64,000 nucleotides of DNA from Odiellus spinosus (lineage: Eukaryota > Arthropoda > Arachnida > Opiliones > Phalangiidae). A program made the position numbers and the translations under genes. The notes below the pieces were generated by a model. That model was not told where the DNA came from and ran no database searches. It was given only the letters and a program-made list of their open reading frames with translations. The stretch lies in the NCBI GenBank assembly GCA_963920705.1, contig OY987240.1, positions 7,605,676-7,669,675 on the forward strand. The letters are read 5' to 3'. Every line of letters begins with the position of its first letter. Position 1 is the first letter of the stretch. Shown here in pieces: positions 57,220-64,000 of this stretch.

Positions 57220-59765
57220 ATGTGAATTTAGGAAAAAAAAAACAAGATTATCATTATATTTTAATGACATATCAAAAATTTCATAATTTTTCTCTTCAGG
57301 AGCATCTTTATAAGCAAAAGTACAAGAAATCCCATTGCATTCCGCACACATTACGCAACATTTCATATTTTATTTCCGACATGAACGCGTTTTTCCACAG
57401 TTGGATGATTTAACTCACACAAAACTTGTTTCAAAATACTATCAGGTGCTGGGGCGCACTCTAAAAAAATTGGTACAAGTTATTATATTTATCTAGTTCC
57501 CATTCTTCGGAGCTCAAAGCATTTCCTAACCACTTTTGAGTTTGCTATGTATTCCTTACGGCTGATGTCGTCGGTGGTAGTGACGGCAATTCGAAAGTTT
57601 TTTTCAATATCTGTTTGGCAATAACGTTGTTGTATTACAAATATCTGTGGAGATTTAAGGTCTTGGTTGTAGTTCTAACACCGTAAAATTTCAGAAAGAT
57701 GTCTTCGCCTCTTTTTTGCAGTGTTTCTTTCATCGCGTTCATGTCGTTGAATGCAGAACATCATTCGTCTTGATCAGCTTTACCTTTGAATAAGTTTAGA
57801 GCTGCTAAATTTCACTTTTTATAGATGCTCGAAGTGGTATCGCAAGTGGAAAATGCGTGAATATACGGGAGTAGTTCACTTAGTCCGCCAAGCTTGCAAC
57901 GTAGCTGATGAATATCAGTGACTTTATCAGGTGTAACGTTTTCGATGGTCTCATCATAAATATGTGCTCTGATGTGTGGTATACAAGAAGAACCAATATA
58001 TCCGTGTCATCAGCCACTACAACTATCGAGTTTTTTCTCGCATTTAAGCGATGTTGACACTATGACATCGGCATCAACTACCGAAATGTTCGATGATTTA
58101 AGCTTAAGGGATAACTTCGCAATAAAGGCTTTCTTATTAAGCACGTTACCAAGGAAATCTAATTGAATTAGAGAGTTATTCATTTCATCTTGAAGCAGGG
58201 GCGTAGGAAGGTTTTTCATATTGGAGGGAGCAAAATCCGCAAATGTGATAATGTTTTTGCATTTTTTCCTACATAGAAATTTATTTTCAAATGCATAACT
58301 TTTTCAGATCATATCATAATTTTCTTTTTACACTAAAAGGTATTTTCATTTTTCAAATACATACGTCCTAGTCCTACCCAAAGGTATTGTACAACATAAA
58401 GTATAGAGAGAAATCACTAGAGTAGAGACAGCTACTCCATGGATCAAAATAAACGTTTTCAGGAGGGCTTTCGGACGTATATTTGTTATTTTTGTAAATT
58501 TTCTTAGAGTAGAAAAGGATTGAAATGGGAGTCACTATTCTAGCAGGTCCGAAAGCTTTCATATCCATTTTACAAACTGTTTCTTTTAATTATGCAGAAG
58601 CTGACTCTTAAATTATTTTGTTATTATTATACGTTAATCACCATGGTCAACAAATTTTGTGTATTTACCTTCATATTTGAATTTTATGTCCGTCAGTTTT
58701 CTTTTTTAGACGTTACTTAAGATAAAACGTTAACGTAGAGAATTCACACAACAGCCCAACAGCCAGTCTAGTCTAGTCAGGGCTGAGGTTCGGGAGTTTA
58801 TATTTTTAACTTTTAATTTTAGTTTTGAAGTGTACTTTTTGTTTTATTTTAAACGATTAAAGCGAAGAGTGGGAATATCTGTGTATTATATTTTGACAAC
58901 TTTAAAGCCTAACCTTAGTAATTTTTCTGCGGTCTTAGCCGATGAGTAGCCAACTCTTTGTACTACGGTGTTCTTTAATAACAGTAAAATTTTTCGATAT
59001 GAGCATAATGAACTAGGTCTAGTAGTAACCAAAGAAATACATGTTAAGAGCTACACGTTTTTGATATAAATTATTTCTCCCAATATAGTATAACTAGAAT
59101 ATTTTTTAAATAATTATTGGGTGTTTAGCAGGGAAAATGTTTTACTCCACAAAATCTAAACATTTCGGAGGGGCTTTCTAAAAGTTTTGGAGGGGGCAAT
59201 CTAAACATTTTGGAGGGGGCAAAGGAATTTATTGCAGGGGGCAATATTAACATTGGAGGGGGCAATGCCCACTGTGCTCCCCCTAGTTGTTATGCCCCTG
59301 TCTTGAAGAATGATTAATAGCCCATGTTTAGTGACTCTTCGAGTTTGTTCTTGATATTTTGTACTGAGGGTATATTCGTCGTAGCCGTCAAACACAACTC
59401 TACTTTTATTGCCGTAGTGATATGTCACGTAGTTAAAATATTACTGGTAGATTTCACGTATGTTGAGGGACATTGCCATACAAATTTATACAGTAAATAG
59501 CCATCCTCTATAACATAGTAGATTTCATCATTCTCTGGAAGTGTACCACTGGGCTTTTGGGCTTTGTCCAGTTCCTTTAAGAGATTGGATTTATACCTTC
59601 TCTTGAGAAGCCTTTTACAAAAAGCGATGGCAGATATGATGCCAATTCAAACTTAAAACAGTTTTCAAGATATTCTGGAGATTTACTTACGCCAGAAGAA
59701 AATAGAGGAAGTGGATTACTTGGCCTTAATCGCGAGGCGTCCCGTTTCGTTTTTTTTCGCGCCAT
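57220..59765 (-). pseudogene. Broken gene of uncharacterised Cys-rich family, split by hAT insertion
   Basis: On the minus strand from ATG at 59765: ELASYLPSLF, then (after a frame change) YYVIEDGYLLYKFVW, YHYGNKSRVVFDGYDEYTLS with EQTRRVTKHG, then the inserted element, then NKKAFIAKLSLKL, VVDADVIVS, PYIHAFSTCDTTSSIY, LPPTTSAVR, KWLGNALSSEEW and a Cys cluster ending CVMCAECNGISC near 57325. I recognise this order from an uncharacterised family seen in many invertebrate genomes (VVFDGY, HAFSGCDTTS, then a Cys-rich tail); its function is unknown to me and it may itself be carried by mobile DNA. Several stops and frame changes, plus the insertion at 58196-59300, show it is dead. Confidence 0.7.
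58196..59300. mobile_element. Non-autonomous hAT element, 1105 bp
   Basis: Ends CAGGGGCGTAGGAAGG and (reverse-complemented) CAGGGGCATAACAA match hAT-type termini, and the flanking 8-mers 58188-58195 and 59301-59308 are both TCTTGAAG, a perfect 8-bp target duplication. The interior is AT-rich with no transposase; GGAGGGGGCAA-like units repeat near the right end (59167-59265). It interrupts the Cys-rich pseudogene; removing it rejoins the reading frame. Confidence 0.92.
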
Positions 59766-61119
59766 TTGCTACCCCTGGGGGTAGAGACAGACTGGGATTT
59801 TATCGCGCATTAACACGCGAGTGACGTAACATATAAGGGGCTACGCCGCTTCGCGTCTTCCAATCTTCGACTCTGTCGAGGTGTAAATCGGCTGGCAAGT
59901 AGTGATTAATTAATCTTATTATTTTATTGGGTTTCATTATTGAATAAAAACTTACTATGAATTTCTACTTTGAAAATGAATTTGTCAGAGATTTTGAACC
60001 CTGATAGGGAAGATTACAAAGCAACATAAGACCTAAAGAGCAGACGACAGAACTATACCTGCCGGTCAAAGGTAAAAGATTGTTTCCACAAAACGCTACA
60101 TGGTGGCGCCTTCCCTTAAAAATATTCCGAGAGAGGATTTTTTTAAGCTTTGTCCCGATTGGCTAGATTCAAATTCTAGGGGTGGAGGGTGATATGACTA
60201 TTGTTACGCTGGGGTAAGGGACGACTTGTATGGCTCAAAGGTACAGTAACCCACTTCCTCCATTTTCTTCTGCTTACGCGTATTATCCTGTTAAACATCT
60301 GTGAATGGCTTATACAAATTTCGTCGTTGTTAAACTTTTGGAACTTCTGGTTGGTTATGTTAAGGGTTTTAACTCGACCCAATCTACGAAACTTAACATC
60401 TTTTAATTTTTCCCTATCGTTTTTTGCATCAATCCAGCAACTCGTCCACTCCAAGTACTTCATCAAATTGAGAATTGTCTTCAAGCCAGTTTCGGAACAG
60501 ATCTGGATCCTTTTGGTACCTATTACGACTTGAACCTCTTAAGTCTACATGCTGCTCGGTTGTGAATTCTCTAATGCATTGCTTACGTCGGAACCATAGA
60601 TAAAATAACTACGTATATAGATTGGAATCTCAATGCTATAGAAGTGACTCCGCGCGATCGCGGCGATCCTGGTGGTTGGAGCCGAACACTAAAATCTGGC
60701 AAAGTTCGCATTACTCCCAAATTCTACTAGTCTCGAATTTCCCCGCTTCGGCCAAAAAAATGTTTTCTATTAAATATTATTTGAGAGGAGGGAATTAAAT
60801 CGGCTTAAAACATGTTAAAAAAGTTGTACTAAACACGAAACGTCAATTTTCAAAAGGTAAAAATAACATTTACATCATTTTAAAAAATTAAAACTTATTT
60901 ATCTCGCTAAGCCTTGGTCCTTCTTATAGAGAAGAGAAGGCATATGCTTTGATACGATACAAGTAATACAAGGCGAAGTAAATAAGTTACTATTTTGACG
61001 AGGAAGCCTAATTTTGATAATTTTTATTTATATTAGGTATGTTTATTGTTGGAGAATAAAGTTTTAATTACCCGCCTGAAGAAAAAAAAGGTTTGGTACC
61101 CCCTCAAAGTACGCAACAG
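59766..61119. other. Unassigned
   Basis: Upstream of the Cys-rich pseudogene. Overlapping frames of about 100 codons on both strands at 60176-60533 have no recognisable domain. No repeat shared with the rest of the window was seen. Confidence 0.45.
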
Positions 61120-62385
61120 TCTAGAGAGGAAATCATTTTTACTTTATGTTGTCGTCTGAAACATGGGCCAAGAAACGATAAATCCAGGACATGACTCTTC
61201 CCTGTTTGAGGGAATAAAATTCTCGGTCGGCCAAACAAACAGCCTTCGTACAGCGTGTGACGTCATATGACGTCACTTTGCTCCCACAATGCCATAGCTT
61301 TGACTGTACAAACTTGACCCCAAAAAACGCGTCATCACCGTACGGTGATGACGTAGCCTGTTTCTTTTAGTAGACGCTACAGTCATGTCCTGGATTTATC
61401 GTTTCTTGGCCCATGTCTGAAACAGTTGGATTTTGTAAATCTCGCAATGAAAACCTTGTTCTGCTTAAAAGTGGCAGTATTTGTCTCATTTAAATCACAA
61501 TTAACTTTCTAATATAAGGATTTTAGTTACGGTGATAATGCGTTTCAAGCTGCAGAAGCTTAATGAACGCTATCAATGGTTCGTAAGAAAATAATCAAAT
61601 TACAGTATTCTACCAGGGGCTTAAGTTTATTGAACAATAATAATATCACTTTTATACATTTACAAATATTTTCTGGGTCTCAGAAAGCAGGCATTCAGTG
61701 ATCGCTTATCAAATATTTCACCGGTCAAATTTGGTAATTGACAAACAAGATCTTGTGAGTACGAAATCTAAATCATTATTTCTTTCAAGAGTTTAAAATA
61801 AACGTTCTTGCAATTTCATTCAGATTTCATGAGTTATGAAATAGTAAATATATACGGCAAGAATTGTCAGTTTAGGGTAATTTTCTACGATCCATTGTGT
61901 TTAGTGAAATTACTTTACCGTGCTCGTACCATCTCGGTTCAGTTAATCACATGATGGAATGCATTTCTTAAAATGTAATGTTAAGAGCATGAATTCCCAA
62001 CCTTTCTGTCCAATCTTATCTGGCTGATAGATTCATCCCTGACTGATGAAATATTTGATGAGCGATCACTGATTTTCTGTATTCTATGATCTGAAAATAT
62101 TTGTAAACATGTAAAAGTGATATTTTTATTGTTCAATAAACTTAAGCCCCTGGGGCCTGGTAGAATACTGTAATTTGATTATTTTCTTACGAATCATTGA
62201 TAGCGTTCATTAAGCTTCCGCTGCTTGAAAAGCGTTATCACCGTAACTAAAATCCTTATATTAGAAAGTTAATTGATTTAAATGAGACAAATACTGCCAC
62301 TTTTAAACAGAACAAGGTTTTCATTGCGAGATTTACAAAATCCAACTGTTTCAGACGACAACATAAAAATGATTTCCTCTCTAGA
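61120..62385. repeat. Local palindrome with ~350-bp arms
   Basis: 61120-61162 plus 61424-61735 is the inverted counterpart of about 62035-62385 (for example TCTAGAGAGGAAATCATTTT against its complement, and TCAGTGATCGCT on both sides), with a ~300-bp centre. The left arm is interrupted by the MITE at 61163-61414; the right arm stops where the hAT element begins at 62387. Confidence 0.85.
61163..61414. mobile_element. Mutator-like MITE, copy 2
   Basis: 252 bp, opposite orientation to 1727-1977. Flanked by perfect 9-bp duplications GTCTGAAAC (61154-61162 and 61415-61423). The other palindrome arm near 62346-62356 holds the site without the insert, confirming the ends ATGGGCC...GGCCCAT. Confidence 0.93.
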
Positions 62386-62386
62386 T

Positions 62387-64000
62387 CAGTGTTGCCAATG
62401 TTTGAGGCTCGAAAATCCCACAGATACGATTTAAAAACCGCCCAAAGGCTAACCCTCCACCCCCTTAAAAAACTAAACGGAAAACATGCACTTTTTTTTG
62501 GAGTCAATTTTTTTTTGCATTTTATAAAAAAATTATTTACAAGAAAGTCTATTTTTTAATACATATTTGTATTGTGCAATTCAAAATGCCTAGGTTCTGG
62601 TTTAAAGGTGGTGCAGTTAATATCGTTAGCTTCAAAACTCGACCTTAAAATGCAATATGCATTTAATGTTTCATCACCCATTTTGTTTCGCTTTTTACTT
62701 TTTACGTCTGTAACCTTGGAAAAGATCCTTTCTGCCTCAGCATTTGAAAAAGGCATTGAAATGACGATTTTTACCAGGTTACAGACATTTTCAAATTTTA
62801 AATTATCACAAAAGTCTTTAGCAAAAGAAATTTTGTGTCAAAAAATATCAATATCCAAATCATATAATTCCTTTTTTTCACTTTCACTAAAAGCAAATGG
62901 CAAATTCCGCCACTCAATAGCTAGTTCATTTGCGTCAAAGCCACCTATACGGTTGGAAAGTTCACTTAGGTCGCTAATTTCTCTGCCCTTAGCCTCCAAG
63001 GCAATTTTAGGGTCAACAAATTTAAAAGCTTTAATAAGTGGGTCATTCAGGGGAAGCCTGCTTTGCATTTCTACAAAAGCGGTTATGTAAAATTCCAAAC
63101 ACTTCAAGCGAATATCAATTTGCTCATTTTTGGTTTCTGGTGGCAATGATTTCAAAATTTCTCACAATCAGGACCTAAATATATTTTCTCTACTGGGAGC
63201 TGATTTCTAGGTTGGTTTGGAATAATGTTTTTCAAATCTCCATTTAATATCTCTGGTTTTAAAAAGTTTTGCCCTATTTCTTTTACTAGTTGTTCAGAAT
63301 GATCTGATAGCCGGTGAATGAGGATTTTTCGGGATTGAAACAAGGCATTGAATGAGTTGAAATAGTTTAAACTATATTTAAGGAAATAAAAATATGCCAT
63401 CAAATACTTATTTTTCAAATTTTGCAAGATATTCTCAGCGATTTTTAATTTATCTTCAAAACATGCCAATGTAAAATAATTTTCAAGAGGGGTCCAATTT
63501 TCTAAAATGCGTACAACGCAAGGATGCATGGAAAGCCAGCGTGTACTAGCTAGTTTAAGAATCTTTTTAGATTCTGTATGGAAGTGCTCTTGAAACTCTG
63601 TTAATAAAGCGCATCGCTTTGCGCTTCCTGAGACATATGTTGAAACCCCTCTTATTAGCTCCTCACATGATCTAGGAAGTTTGGCACACGCTTTGCTAGA
63701 TACTAAGGCTGAAGAATGGCAAATGCACTTGAGTAAAATTAGTCCTGGTATTACTTCTTTTAGCCTACTATAGAAAGAATTGTGGACCCCAACCATGACA
63801 CTGGCACCATCTGAAGCAAGAGCAACTATGTTCTTTAAGGGAATATTAAGTTTCTTCAAACAGTCCTCAAATGCATTGAAAAGTTTCTCACTGGAACAAT
63901 CTTTAGCATCTAGCTTAATTAGTTTTAAGAGTTCAGCTTTAGTACGACCATTGTTTAAATCAGTGTACCTCACTAACACGCTAAAAATTTTTTAATCTGC
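62387..64000 (-). mobile_element. hAT transposon, 3' portion (truncated by window edge)
   Basis: The outer end CAGTGTTGCCAATG at 62387 is a typical hAT terminus; the preceding 8-mer CTCTAGAT (62379-62386) would be the target duplication, but the other end lies beyond 64000. It carries the transposase remnant below. Confidence 0.75.
62556..63979 (-). pseudogene. hAT-family transposase, broken, partial
   Basis: The minus strand codes for the middle and C-terminal part of a hAT transposase, the enzyme that cuts and rejoins element ends in the nucleus. From 63979: ALASDGASVMVGVH and CICHSSAL (RNase H-like core surroundings), ASTRWLSMHPCV, then a frame change at about 63150 (one missing T within GAAATTTTGAAA), IEWRNLPFAF, an in-frame TGA near 62838, and the dimerisation region VISMPFSNAEAERIFSKV ending at 62556. 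One frameshift and one stop disable it. The N-terminal zinc finger lies outside the window. Confidence 0.85.

Noticed and set aside
60176..60533. Overlapping ~100-codon frames on both strands
   Set aside because: No domain recognised on either strand, and the two frames are shadows of each other.

Overview
This window looks like repeat-rich nuclear DNA from a protostome, most likely an arthropod. Three things point that way: a split gene for a chemosensory ionotropic receptor (a protostome-specific iGluR branch), TTAGG-like runs (TTAGG is the usual arthropod telomere unit), and remnants of Gypsy, hAT and Mutator-like elements of kinds common in insects. I cannot name the species. Protein-coding content is small: one ionotropic-receptor gene that looks intact from S1 to the stop (2340-4092, minus), a broken second copy (5927-6512), a Gypsy gag remnant (7762-8370), a broken member of an uncharacterised Cys-rich family (57220-59765) and a broken hAT transposase running off the right edge (62556-64000).

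The dominant feature is tRNA. At 8.67-10.58 kb there is a tandem cluster of about 13 tRNA-Ala genes and fragments (UGC and CGC anticodons). From 18.84 to about 45.02 kb there is a 26-kb array of tRNA-Pro genes. It has eight decayed copies on the minus strand (18841-20053) and then, after a strand switch near 20.06-20.15 kb, about 150 copies on the plus strand (estimated from length divided by unit). The unit is about 166 bp: a 72-nt tRNA plus about 94 bp of spacer. Many copies keep a full cloverleaf, A and B boxes, C73 and a TTTT terminator four bases past the 3' end. Others carry changed anticodons, a T7 run inside the D arm, or a lost A box. Units form nested higher-order repeats with offsets of 491, 1147, 1486, 1818, 1982 and 2315 bp.

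The Pro array lies between inverted copies of one repeat assembly (left arm about 15.67-19.42 kb, right arm about 44.44-49.63 kb), so 15.7-49.6 kb is a giant imperfect palindrome with the array as its spacer. The flanking repeat family (here family 1) also occurs at 181-1255, 6513-7759 and 13941-15480.

The right third (50-64 kb) has little coding sequence: paired minisatellites and palindromes bounded by a 16-bp inverted repeat (51993-54948), a 34-bp hairpin, a minisatellite containing TTAGG-like tracts, a non-autonomous hAT element with a perfect 8-bp target duplication inside the Cys-rich pseudogene, and a Mutator-like MITE (second copy at 1727-1977) whose empty site survives in the other arm of a local palindrome. 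The long antisense reading frames across both tRNA arrays are by-products of tRNA sequence and are not annotated as genes.
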